Notes: generated by a model not told the origin, from the letters alone. Counted from the first letter of the stretch, positions 1 to 6,917 are shown. The stretch: DNA of 9,868 bases from an uncultured Pseudomonadota bacterium (GCA_900313285.1 OMQP01000028.1:1-9868); one strand, 5' to 3'. Made by a program: numbers and translations.

Positions 1-24
1 CCTTCCTTTTATATATCTGTTCCT

Positions 25-53
25 ATTATATCACAAATGGGGGGTGGTAAAAA
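25..53 (-). promoter_or_regulatory. Leftward promoter for a gene beyond the left edge
   Basis: On the minus strand positions 33 to 25 read TGATATAAT, a perfect -10 hexamer with an extended TGn element. A weak -35 (TTTTTA, positions 53 to 48) lies 17 bp upstream. Downstream, positions 7 to 1 read AGGAAGG, a plausible ribosome binding site, so a leftward gene probably starts just outside the window. The promoter lies directly after the terminator of the M23 gene, so it would start a separate transcript. The assignment rests on motif match only. Confidence 0.45.
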
Positions 54-66
54 AGCATAAAATAAA

Positions 67-85
67 GGGGTCTTTTTATGACCCC
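67..85 (-). terminator. Rho-independent terminator of the M23 peptidase gene
   Basis: GGGGTC at 67-72 pairs with GACCCC at 80-85 around a 7-base loop. Read on the minus strand, the hairpin begins 6 bases past the stop codon of the M23 gene and is followed by TTTATTTTATG, a U-rich tail. On the plus strand the hairpin is followed by CTTTTGTTATTTTTT, so it may also stop rightward transcription. Confidence 0.75.
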
Positions 86-91
86 CTTTTG

Positions 92-1429
92 TTATTTTTT
101 ATCTTTCTTTTGTTCGGTATCACCCAATCGCACAATTTGATTTGGGTTATCCTGTAATGATTTTATTGTTGATTCAATTTGCGCTTTCTTTTCCATAAAG
201 ATTTTTTTGTTGTTCGCATCCAAATTATCTATGGCCGGTAATTTCACAGTCATTGGATTCACATGAACACCGTTTTTAATAACTTCGTAATGCAAATGTG
301 GCCCAGTTGACATTCCGGTTGATCCGGCATAACCAATAATTTGTCCCTGGCGAACAACAGTGCCGACATTTACACCCTTGGCAAATTTGGACAGGTGTGC
401 ATACAATGTTTCAAATGTTCCGTTGTGTCGTATTTTTACAAAATTACCATGACCACGATTGTAACTGCGTGCGATTACGCGTCCCGAACCTGCCGCTGGG
501 ATTGGTGTGCCCGTTGGTGCACGGAAATCAACACCTTTGTGTGCACGTGTATATCCCAATACCGGATGTTTACGTTTCCCGGAAAAACTGGATGTGATTT
601 TTGCGTTGTTTATTGGTGTTCTTTTTAATGATTTAATCGCACCGTTTCCGTTTTCATCATAATACCCAGATTTTCCATCAGGTTTAACATAACGATACAT
701 TTGAACATTACCACGCAATGCATCAAAAGATATTGCCAAAATATGTCCGTTATCTACTTTTTTGTCTGATGAAAAATTTTCTTCATATAAAACATAGAAT
801 TTTTGACCGGCCCTTATATCACGTTCAAAATCCATTTCAAATGCCAACAAATCATATACATCCAATATTACGCCTTCGGGAATGCCAGCTTCCATAGCAG
901 AAAGATAAAAACTGCTGCCCTTGGCGATTTCACCATGTTTAAACGCAACACGTGTATCACGTGCAATTTCTATTTTTTGACATTGCCATGTGCTGGGCGT
1001 TCCACAATCTATTTCAATTTTGTTCCATGGACCATTTTCAATTACTATTTTTGAAATTGGCGCATTTTCATTTTCACGAACAAAATCGATTTTATCGCGC
1101 CCTGCACGTAATGTTGTGAATTCCGCATCCTTTTTCAAATTTTTAGAAATTGCGTCAATGTCACGCATGGAAAAACCCTGTTCACCCAATATCTTTGACA
1201 GCGTGTCCCCAGATTTAACATGAACAATCGTATGCGTTTCTGTTGAAAATACTGCATCACGTGCCGGTCTGTAGAAACAAACCACACCCAATGCAATTAC
1301 AACCATCGCCACAGCAATCCATATAATTATACGTGACAAAACATGGACATTACCGACTTTTTTTAAAGATTTTACCAAACCGGCAGACATCTTTTTAATA
1401 ATAAATTTTGCTTTTTTCATAGACGCCAT
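92..1429 (-). CDS. M23-family peptidoglycan endopeptidase, membrane-anchored
   Basis: This is a zinc metallopeptidase predicted to cut peptide cross-bridges in peptidoglycan from the periplasmic side of the inner membrane, as MepM-type enzymes do. Taking the ATG at 1429, it has 445 residues: a basic cytoplasmic start, one membrane segment or uncleaved signal at about 34-52, a LysM/OapA-like segment at about 66-98 (HVKSGDTLSKIL), a middle beta-rich region, and a C-terminal LytM/M23 domain at about 294-391. Visible zinc and catalytic residues are H297 and D301 in HKGVD, H345 in YAHL, and H378 and H380 in HLHYE, so the enzyme should be active. A basic tail follows. A TTG at 1456 would lengthen the frame but overlaps the divergent prmC gene. 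An ATG at 1420 is an equally possible start, and neither ATG has a clear ribosome binding site. It is not clear whether it is a true MepM orthologue. Confidence 0.9.
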   Translation of the reverse strand: MASMKKAKFIIKKMSAGLVKSLKKVGNVHVLSRIIIWIAVAMVVIALGVVCFYRPARDAVFSTETHTIVHVKSGDTLSKILGEQGFSMRDIDAISKNLKKDAEFTTLRAGRDKIDFVRENENAPISKIVIENGPWNKIEIDCGTPSTWQCQKIEIARDTRVAFKHGEIAKGSSFYLSAMEAGIPEGVILDVYDLLAFEMDFERDIRAGQKFYVLYEENFSSDKKVDNGHILAISFDALRGNVQMYRYVKPDGKSGYYDENGNGAIKSLKRTPINNAKITSSFSGKRKHPVLGYTRAHKGVDFRAPTGTPIPAAGSGRVIARSYNRGHGNFVKIRHNGTFETLYAHLSKFAKGVNVGTVVRQGQIIGYAGSTGMSTGPHLHYEVIKNGVHVNPMTVKLPAIDNLDANNKKIFMEKKAQIESTIKSLQDNPNQIVRLGDTEQKKDKK

Positions 1430-1435
1430 TATAAT
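1408..1435 (+). promoter_or_regulatory. Promoter for prmC, likely leaderless
   Basis: A perfect TATAAT lies at 1430-1435, with TTGCTT at 1408-1413 (16-bp spacer) as a weak -35. The prmC ATG is at 1442, only 6 bases past the -10, which is where transcription would start. With no purine-rich ribosome binding site in front, a leaderless mRNA is the simplest reading. The element overlaps the first codons of the divergent M23 gene. This is inference from motif and spacing. Confidence 0.45.
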
Positions 1436-1441
1436 AAAAAT

Positions 1442-2209
1442 ATGAATATAAATCAAGCATTCACAATTTTAAAAAATGCAGGTGGCGTTCGTGCCGCCCG
1501 AATCATCACGGAAAAACATAAAAATATTTCCGGAATTCGCACTTTTTATTATGCACACCTTTTGCGTCGCGGTATGCCTGTGGCGAAAATTATCCATTCA
1601 AAATGGTTTTATGGTTTGGAATTCTATACAAATAAAAACACGTTGGATCCACGCCCGGATACTGAAACATTGGTGGAATCTGTTATCAAAGATGCCTTTG
1701 AAGAAAAACCACGTCATGTCTTAGATATGGGAACCGGTACAGGATGCATTATATGTGCTTTATGTAAAAATATTGCAAACACAACCGGCGTTGCGTTGGA
1801 TAAATCAAAATCTGCTTTACGTGTTGCACGCAAAAACATAAAAAAATTCGGGCTGACCAAACAAATTCAAATCAAACATGGTGATTTTGCAAAATTTAAA
1901 TCAGATGAAAAATTTGATGTGATTGTTTCAAATCCTCCATACATAAAATATGGTGATAAACGCGTTAATGATGCCGCACAATTTGATCCGTCAATCGCAC
2001 TTTATGCAAAAAACAATGGGTTATACGCATACGAACAAATTGCAAAAAACGCAGTAAATCTTATCAAACCAAACGGCAAAATATATCTTGAAATCGGCAT
2101 TGGCCAATCAAACCAAGTAATAAAAATTTTTAATTTCTATGGTTGGAAATTTGAACGAATCGACCAGGATTTATCTGGAATAAATCGCGTTTTGGTTTTT
2201 ACGCTTTGA
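1442..2209 (+). CDS. prmC: Release factor glutamine N5-methyltransferase PrmC (HemK)
   Basis: PrmC methylates the glutamine of the GGQ motif in release factors RF1 and RF2, using S-adenosylmethionine, and so improves translation termination. The 255-residue protein shows the family's RPDTE segment (71-75), the SAM-binding DMGTGTGCI (95-103), an acidic residue at the end of the next strand (VALD, 117-120) and the diagnostic NPPY catalytic motif (164-167), which binds the glutamine amide. The N-terminal substrate-recognition domain is about 20 residues shorter than in the E. coli enzyme, and the usual G-x-x-EF before the core reads HSKWF. The gene is divergent from the M23 gene and converges with an 11-bp overlap on the MBL hydrolase gene. 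No release factor gene lies next to it here. A methyltransferase acting on another protein is possible but less likely. Confidence 0.9.
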   Translation: MNINQAFTILKNAGGVRAARIITEKHKNISGIRTFYYAHLLRRGMPVAKIIHSKWFYGLEFYTNKNTLDPRPDTETLVESVIKDAFEEKPRHVLDMGTGTGCIICALCKNIANTTGVALDKSKSALRVARKNIKKFGLTKQIQIKHGDFAKFKSDEKFDVIVSNPPYIKYGDKRVNDAAQFDPSIALYAKNNGLYAYEQIAKNAVNLIKPNGKIYLEIGIGQSNQVIKIFNFYGWKFERIDQDLSGINRVLVFTL

Positions 2210-2846
2210 AAAACTGATTGTGTTTTTTCAACCAACCTATTGTGGTATCCATGCCATGTCCATGAACAACATAGGTTTCATCATCCAAATCCATATCATA
2301 TAAATTATGAATTGATTGATGTAATTGTTCATGATTCCCGCCTGGAAAATCAAAACGTCCATGACTTTCTGCAAACAAAGTATCACCCGTCAGTAATATT
2401 TTATATTTTGGAAAATAAAACATTAAACCACCCGGCGTATGTCCCGGACTTTCCATAATTTCCATTTGAATATCTGGCAATATTTCAATTGTACCGGCTG
2501 ATAAATTTAACGGCTTTTTATAATTATCATGTATATGTGGAATACCAAACATATCCAACAATTCATTGCCCCACCCGATTAAATAATTATCATTTGCATT
2601 TAAAAACCAATCTATATTAAATGCACGTGCCAATGCTGGTGCAGCAGATATATGGTCAGGATGCCCATGTGTTGCATATATCGCACGTAATTTTAAACCG
2701 CGTTCTAATAAAACTTTTTCCCAATCAGACGCTTTACCCCAAGGATCAAAAATTACCGCATCAGTTCCATTTGCAACCAACAACGAATTAGTGTTTGTCG
2801 GTGGCAAATGTAAAACTTCAAATTTTATATCGTTATTTTTTTGCAT
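2199..2846 (-). CDS. MBL-fold metallo-hydrolase, glyoxalase II-like
   Basis: This is a cytoplasmic metallo-beta-lactamase-fold hydrolase of the small YcbL/glyoxalase II-like type. Such enzymes use two metal ions to hydrolyse thioesters or related esters, but the substrate here cannot be told. The ATG at 2846 gives 215 residues beginning just ahead of the first beta strand, as is usual for the family. It shows the metal motif THGHPDH (59-65), H136 in SPGHT, D155 in TGDTLF and H197 in HGHG, so all expected ligands are present. GRFDFPGGN (163-171) matches the family's GRxDxPGG. An in-frame start at 2909 would add 21 lysine-rich residues that lie entirely in ftsH and look like read-through. The gene overlaps the end of ftsH by 14 bp, which suggests translational coupling, and it has no clear ribosome binding site of its own. 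Confidence 0.85.
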   Translation of the reverse strand: MQKNNDIKFEVLHLPPTNTNSLLVANGTDAVIFDPWGKASDWEKVLLERGLKLRAIYATHGHPDHISAAPALARAFNIDWFLNANDNYLIGWGNELLDMFGIPHIHDNYKKPLNLSAGTIEILPDIQMEIMESPGHTPGGLMFYFPKYKILLTGDTLFAESHGRFDFPGGNHEQLHQSIHNLYDMDLDDETYVVHGHGMDTTIGWLKKHNQFFKA

Positions 2847-4719
2847 TTGATTTTTTTGTGACTTTTTTTGCTGTTTTTTTACCAGAAACAATTTCACGAA
2901 TTTCTTCACCAGATAATGTTTCTTTGTCTAACAATGCTTTGGCCAATTTTTCAACGGTCGCTTTGTTTTTAGATACCAAAGTTTTCGCATCTTTGTATGC
3001 AGCATCTAACCAGTTACGAATTTCAGCATCAACACTTTCTGCTGTCTTTTCAGACGCATTTTCCAGCGCAATTCTTTGACCAAATGTTTGTGCCTGGTTA
3101 ACCGCAACCATACCAATTTTATTTGATAACCCCGCCATTGTAATTGAACGACGCGCCAACTGTGTTGCCATTGCAATATCGCTTTCTGCACCAGTAGTAA
3201 TTTTATTTGCACCAAAGAATATTTCTTCTGATGCGCGCCCTGCCAAGAACACAGATAAATTCGCACGAATTTCATCCAAACGCATCGAAACTTTGTCGTC
3301 TATTGGTAAATGTTGAACCATACCCAAAGCGCGTCCACGTGGAATAATTGTGGCTTTGTGAATTGGATCAGTAATATCGCTGTAATGCGTTCCAACAAAA
3401 GCATGCCCTGCTTCGTGATACGCAGTTAATTTTATATCTTCTGGACGCATTTTACGATTTTTAACTGGTCCCATTAAAATCTTATCACGTGCTTCTTCTA
3501 TATCACTTTGTTCAACAACTTTATGTCCAACACGCACAGCATGTAATGCCGATTCATTTAACAGGTTTTCCAAATCTGCGCCACTAAATCCTGTTGTACC
3601 ACGCGCAACATTCATCATATCAACCTGTTCACCGATTTTATATTTTTTAGCATGCAGATTTAATATGTCACGACGCCCTTCTAGATTTGGCAATTCAATA
3701 TTTATCTGTCTGTCAAAACGTCCAGGTCGCAAAAGTGCTGCATCCAACATATCCGGACGATTCGTCGCCGCAATAACTATGATTCCTGTTTCATTAGAAA
3801 AACCATCCATTTCAATCAATAATTGATTCAATGTTTGTTCACGGTCATTATCATTTATTGTGTGTTTACTGCGGCTTTGCCCAATTGCATCTATTTCATC
3901 CATGAACAAAATGCATGGGGCATTACGTTTTGCCAGTTCAAATATTTCTTTGATTTTCGCAACACCCAGACCAACAATAATCCCAGAAAAATCACTGCCC
4001 GATGTAGCAAAGAAAGGCACGTTTGCTTCCCCTGCAACAGCACGTGCAAGTAAAGTTTTCCCGGTTCCTGGTTCACCAGATAACAATATTCCGCGTGGCA
4101 CACGCGCACCCAATGTTTTGAATTTATCTTTATTTTTCAAAAATTCTACTACTTCCATTAAATCTTGTTTTTCGGCATCTATACCCGCGACATCTTTGAA
4201 TGTAGTTTTTGTTTTTCCTGTCACAATCTTGGTTGGGTTTTGACCAATTAAACTGCGTGTAATTCCACCGCCATTGTTTCCGCCACGCATTAAACGCAAC
4301 AACCAAAAAAGGAATAAAGCACTAACCAAAATCGGCAGCCATTTGGCAACACCATCCCACAATGAATCAGTATTATTAATAGAAACTGTTGCGCCGTTTT
4401 TAGAAATTTTTTCCAGCAATTCTGGGTTATATGTGATTGTTGCACGATATGGGGTTCCATCTTTCAGTGTGCCGATTGCGACATTGTCTTTTTGAATGTC
4501 CATCGTTTTTATATCATTGGCACGGCGTAATACATCTGAAAAAGACAATTCGATTGGTGTTTTCTTTTCGGTTTTGTTGGCGATTAAGGTATTTGCAACA
4601 TTTGTTCCACCACCTGTGAAAAAAATACGCACTATCAGCAACACAAATAAAATTGCAAAAATTATCAAATAAAGTTTTGAGCTATCTTTTTTCTTAAAAA
4701 AATTATTTACGTTTTTCAT
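2833..4719 (-). CDS. ftsH: ATP-dependent zinc metalloprotease FtsH
   Basis: FtsH is a hexameric membrane AAA+ protease that pulls out and degrades misfolded membrane proteins and short-lived regulators. The 628-residue protein, near the usual length, has membrane segments at about 17-34 and 127-144 around a periplasmic domain. Then come Walker A GEPGTGKT (215-222), Walker B ILFMDEID (270-277), the second region of homology with arginine fingers R331 and R334, the zinc site HEAGH (435-439) and the third ligand D514. The tail is lysine-rich. The pore loop is odd: the usual EMFVGVG reads GIIVGLG (246-252), so the conserved aromatic is I248. Walker A has E in place of the common second P. The ATG at 4719 is chosen because AGGA lies 6 bases upstream and the membrane segment follows closely. 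A start at 4758 lies far inside tilS. It overlaps tilS by 17 bp. Confidence 0.96.
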   Translation of the reverse strand: MKNVNNFFKKKDSSKLYLIIFAILFVLLIVRIFFTGGGTNVANTLIANKTEKKTPIELSFSDVLRRANDIKTMDIQKDNVAIGTLKDGTPYRATITYNPELLEKISKNGATVSINNTDSLWDGVAKWLPILVSALFLFWLLRLMRGGNNGGGITRSLIGQNPTKIVTGKTKTTFKDVAGIDAEKQDLMEVVEFLKNKDKFKTLGARVPRGILLSGEPGTGKTLLARAVAGEANVPFFATSGSDFSGIIVGLGVAKIKEIFELAKRNAPCILFMDEIDAIGQSRSKHTINDNDREQTLNQLLIEMDGFSNETGIIVIAATNRPDMLDAALLRPGRFDRQINIELPNLEGRRDILNLHAKKYKIGEQVDMMNVARGTTGFSGADLENLLNESALHAVRVGHKVVEQSDIEEARDKILMGPVKNRKMRPEDIKLTAYHEAGHAFVGTHYSDITDPIHKATIIPRGRALGMVQHLPIDDKVSMRLDEIRANLSVFLAGRASEEIFFGANKITTGAESDIAMATQLARRSITMAGLSNKIGMVAVNQAQTFGQRIALENASEKTAESVDAEIRNWLDAAYKDAKTLVSKNKATVEKLAKALLDKETLSGEEIREIVSGKKTAKKVTKKSNAKK

Positions 4720-5671
4720 GTCTTTTCCTAAAACTTGTTCTTTTTCCTTCTGGAACAATCAGTATTCTGTCGTTTAATCTTCGAATTGTGCAATGTCCCA
4801 ATGTAAATTTACAATCACTTTGTAAATTAGATAGTGCCTTTTGCAACGAATTCAAGCGCACTGGGTAATTGTTCCCCCCTATTTTTTGAATCAAAGTTCC
4901 CAAAAACTTTAATCTAATTTCTTCTGCTTCGTCAAACAAAAAAGAAGACACAAACATTGCACCCCACGAACGAATTACCAATTCAACACGTGACGCAATA
5001 TATTTGTCCATCCATTCACGTGTTCGTGCTAAATTTTGAATTGCTAATAAAATACGACTGTCACTGATATCCAGTTTATCATTTAACACATGGCGATTTT
5101 TTCGAATTTTTACACGGGTATAGTGCTCATCGCTATTCATAGAATCAACAAAATATTTGATATTGTTATTATCACAATATTGTTTAATTTCATCGCGTGA
5201 TACTTCTAATAACGGACGCAGAATTTTAATACCATCACGTTCAGATTCAGGCAACATTGCAGACAAACCATATAAACCACTTCCACGGGACAGGTTCATC
5301 AAAAAAGTTTCAATTTGATCATCACTTTGATGGGCTGTCAAAAGATATTCGATATTATTTTGATGACAAAAATCTGTCATCATTTTATAGCGTGCTTCGC
5401 GCGCTGCCGCTTCTAGTCCGTTTTCTGGTTTATCACCATCCCAATAAAAAATGTGGCACGGGATATTTAATTTTTCACAAACACTTTTAACATATTCTGT
5501 TTCAGTATCGGCCTGGGGACGTAAACGATGATTTACATGTAAACAAACTACATCTGCACCGATTTCGTGCAACCAATATAACAAGCACATAGAATCAACA
5601 CCACCGCTGACACCTAATGCCATGGCTTTTCCAGTATATCTGTGCATAAAATCCTGAAACTTTTGATTCAT
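4703..5671 (-). CDS. tilS: tRNA(Ile)-lysidine synthase TilS
   Basis: TilS attaches lysine to C34 of the CAU-anticodon isoleucine tRNA using ATP, so that the tRNA reads AUA as isoleucine and not AUG. The 322-residue protein has the N-type ATP pyrophosphatase loop SGGVDS (22-27), a lysine- and arginine-rich tRNA-contact segment with GLEAAAREARY (85-95), AHQSDDQIETFLMNLSRGSG (113-132) and a DSMNSD segment (176-181) that matches the family's D-x-x-N-x-D. It is much shorter than the E. coli protein of about 430 residues and keeps only a reduced C-terminal part, a pattern seen in alphaproteobacteria. It is the first gene of a leftward operon with ftsH and the MBL hydrolase. The tilS-ftsH order is conserved in many bacteria. 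There is no clear ribosome binding site. A TAAAAT at 5686-5681 on the minus strand is a weak -10 candidate. Confidence 0.93.
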   Translation of the reverse strand: MNQKFQDFMHRYTGKAMALGVSGGVDSMCLLYWLHEIGADVVCLHVNHRLRPQADTETEYVKSVCEKLNIPCHIFYWDGDKPENGLEAAAREARYKMMTDFCHQNNIEYLLTAHQSDDQIETFLMNLSRGSGLYGLSAMLPESERDGIKILRPLLEVSRDEIKQYCDNNNIKYFVDSMNSDEHYTRVKIRKNRHVLNDKLDISDSRILLAIQNLARTREWMDKYIASRVELVIRSWGAMFVSSFLFDEAEEIRLKFLGTLIQKIGGNNYPVRLNSLQKALSNLQSDCKFTLGHCTIRRLNDRILIVPEGKRTSFRKRHEKRK

Positions 5672-5695
5672 AACAAAGCTATTTTATGGTATAAT
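5667..5695 (+). promoter_or_regulatory. Extended -10 promoter of the LOG-family gene
   Basis: TATAAT at 5690-5695 is preceded by TGG (5687-5689), giving an extended -10. TTCATA at 5667-5672 lies 17 bp upstream and matches the sigma-70 -35 consensus at four of six bases. Transcription would start near 5702 and give a leader of about 20 bases that holds the ribosome binding site. The region also contains the start of the divergent tilS. Confidence 0.6.
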
Positions 5696-5705
5696 TTTGA
5701 AAAAT

Positions 5706-5711
5706 AAAGGA
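5706..5711 (+). promoter_or_regulatory. Ribosome binding site that sets the LOG gene start
   Basis: AAAGGA lies 9 bases before the ATG at 5721. It decides against an in-frame TTG at 5697, which sits upstream of this site and only 2 bases past the -10 box. Confidence 0.7.
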
Positions 5712-5720
5712 AAAAGAAGA

Positions 5721-6293
5721 ATGAACAGAAAAATAAAAACCGTCGCAGTATATTGTGGACACCAATTAGGCAATAACCCAGCATATGCACGTGATGCACG
5801 AAGTGTTGGCGAATTATTGGCCAAAAATAATTTTACCATGGTTTTCGGCGCTGGCAGTGTCGGTTTAATGGGGACAGTGGCAAGGGCAGCCATTGAAAAT
5901 GGTGGCGAAGTTATTGGTATTTCCACCCCTCATGTGACATCTATGCAAGAACCAGTTCAAAAAAATATCAATGTAAGAATTGTAGATGGACTTTCCGAAC
6001 GCAAAGAAGAAATGTTTGAATTATCAGATGCTTTTGTCATTTTACCAGGGGGCATTGGAACATTAGATGAAATGACGGACATAATGACGAAACATCAGGT
6101 TAAAGAATCTTGCAAACCAATCTTCATAATGAACACTGAAAATTTTTGGGCAAAATTTGACTGTTTTCTAGAATTTATGCGCAGCGAAGGATTTGTTCCA
6201 AACCCAAACACATATAATATACATGTCGTTAATACACCTGAAGAGTTGATTAAAGAACTAAAGGATGGTGACGATTTTATCACGTCCTGTTAA
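5721..6293 (+). CDS. LOG-family nucleoside monophosphate phosphoribohydrolase (TIGR00730)
   Basis: This belongs to the LOG/YvdD family, often mislabelled lysine decarboxylase. Characterised members cleave nucleoside 5'-monophosphates, including cytokinin riboside monophosphates, into base plus ribose 5-phosphate in the cytoplasm. The 190-residue protein has the Rossmann-like start VAVYCGHQLGNNPAYA, a glycine-rich VFGAGSVGLMG (41-51), R94 and K95 in SERKEEM, and the family signature PGGIGTLDE (109-117) with E117. These are the residues expected at the active site. The second residue of the usual GGG in the glycine-rich loop is alanine (A44), a mild departure. The gene has its own promoter, is divergent from tilS, and its last 36 bases overlap the end of the convergent DUF167 gene. 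The true substrate is unknown. A role in purine salvage or nucleotide clean-up is inference. Confidence 0.88.
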   Translation: MNRKIKTVAVYCGHQLGNNPAYARDARSVGELLAKNNFTMVFGAGSVGLMGTVARAAIENGGEVIGISTPHVTSMQEPVQKNINVRIVDGLSERKEEMFELSDAFVILPGGIGTLDEMTDIMTKHQVKESCKPIFIMNTENFWAKFDCFLEFMRSEGFVPNPNTYNIHVVNTPEELIKELKDGDDFITSC

Positions 6294-6488
6294 ACCTTTT
6301 AATATCTTGATTTTTGATTTTGGAACATCAAAATATTCAGCCAACAATTCGATTACCGCATCGTTAGCACGTCCTTTTTCGGGTGCTGTCGTTGTATAAA
6401 CACGCAAAACACCGTCACTTTCGATGACTTTATTTTGTTTTGCGTGTGGTGTTACACGAACATTAAAATTCTTCGACAAATCTTTCAT
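6258..6488 (-). CDS. DUF167 / YggU-family protein (UPF0235)
   Basis: This is a small conserved protein of the YggU family, whose function is not known. The 76-residue sequence is full length for the family and shows its typical features: VRVTPHAKQNK near the start, the core segment APEKGRANDAVIELLA (35-50), the helix and turn FDVPKSKIKI (53-62), then a GLTGRDK segment (65-71). It is read with the upstream HIT gene, overlapping it by 26 bp, so the two are probably translationally coupled. A GTG lies directly before the ATG at 6488 and could also be used. The gene's end overlaps the end of the convergent LOG gene by 36 bp, with both reading frames intact. Confidence 0.85.
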   Translation of the reverse strand: MKDLSKNFNVRVTPHAKQNKVIESDGVLRVYTTTAPEKGRANDAVIELLAEYFDVPKSKIKILKGLTGRDKIVTIL

Positions 6489-6810
6489 CACTCATAATAT
6501 GCAAATGGAAATGCATAACAGATTGACCAGCGCCACGACCAGTATTGGCAACTGTTCTGAAATTTTCACGAAGTCCCAATTTTTCAACAGTATTACGCAC
6601 CCCATCCCAGAATGCCTTTTGAAATTCAATCGGCGCATTTTGTGTAAAATCAAAAATATCAGTATATTCACCACGTGGAATTACCAACACATGAACACGT
6701 GCACGTGGCGCAACATCATAAAAAGCCAACACATTATCATCACTGTAAACAGTTTTATTTGGGATTTCCCCACGCAAAATTTTTGCGAACACATTATTTT
6801 TATCGTACAT
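6463..6810 (-). CDS. HIT-family nucleotide-binding hydrolase (HINT-like)
   Basis: HIT proteins hydrolyse nucleoside phosphoramidates or transfer AMP through a catalytic histidine in an H-x-H-x-H motif. The 115-residue protein is the usual length for the HINT branch. It begins [19 protein letters not shown], carries the middle strand [10 protein letters not shown] (40-49), and ends with [11 protein letters not shown] (95-105), in which H100, H102 and H104 form the triad. The middle histidine, H102, is the expected nucleophile. The start at 6810 is supported by AAAGAGG ending 6 bases upstream. The gene is divergent from groES and is followed by the overlapping DUF167 gene. In E. coli the homologue is HinT, which cleaves adenosine 5'-phosphoramidates and aminoacyl-adenylates. 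The physiological substrate here is unknown. Confidence 0.92.
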   Translation of the reverse strand: MYDKNNVFAKILRGEIPNKTVYSDDNVLAFYDVAPRARVHVLVIPRGEYTDIFDFTQNAPIEFQKAFWDGVRNTVEKLGLRENFRTVANTGRGAGQSVMHFHLHIMSDERFVEEF

Positions 6811-6836
6811 CTATAACCTCTTTCTCTTTTACCAGA

Positions 6837-6866
6837 ATGATACACCGTAAATATATACAAAATCAA
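6837..6866 (-). promoter_or_regulatory. Promoter of the HIT-DUF167 operon
   Basis: On the minus strand TTGATT (6866 to 6861) and TATCAT (6842 to 6837) are separated by 18 bp and match the sigma-70 consensus fairly well. The predicted start near 6830 would leave a leader of about 20 bases with the AAAGAGG ribosome binding site. The -35 sits back to back with that of groES. Confidence 0.5.
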
Positions 6867-6869
6867 GGG

Positions 6870-6898
6870 CTTGAAAAGCTATTTTTTTGCACTATATT
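6870..6898 (+). promoter_or_regulatory. groESL promoter with a heat-shock (RpoH-like) -35
   Basis: CTTGAAA at 6870-6876 exactly matches the -35 of RpoH (sigma-32) promoters. It is followed, 15 bp on, by CTATAT at 6892-6897, which fits relaxed alphaproteobacterial RpoH -10 boxes better than the E. coli CCCCAT. The same bases can be read as a sigma-70 promoter: TTGAAA, a 16-bp spacer, then TATATT at 6893-6898. Dual use, basal plus heat-induced, is plausible. No proper CIRCE operator (the HrcA site) was found between the promoter and groES. Confidence 0.6.
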
Positions 6899-6911
6899 TC
6901 CACCAACAGCA

Positions 6912-6917
6912 AAGGAG
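6912..6917 (+). promoter_or_regulatory. Strong ribosome binding site of groES
   Basis: AAGGAG is a near-perfect Shine-Dalgarno sequence 9 bases before the ATG at 6927. It fixes the start and rules out the long in-frame extension upstream, which runs through the promoter. Confidence 0.85.

Noticed and set aside
341..628. Cysteine-rich open frame of 95 codons on the plus strand inside the M23 gene
   Set aside because: The cysteines arise from reading the complement of the peptidase domain. No promoter or ribosome binding site was seen.
3860..4243. Open frame of 127 codons on the plus strand inside ftsH
   Set aside because: It lies wholly antisense to the conserved AAA+ domain, has no ribosome binding site and its translation has no recognisable domain. 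It is a by-product of the codon use of ftsH.
5697..5720. TTG start for the LOG gene, adding 8 residues
   Set aside because: It sits 2 bases after the -10 box and ahead of the ribosome binding site. The ATG at 5721 is well placed.
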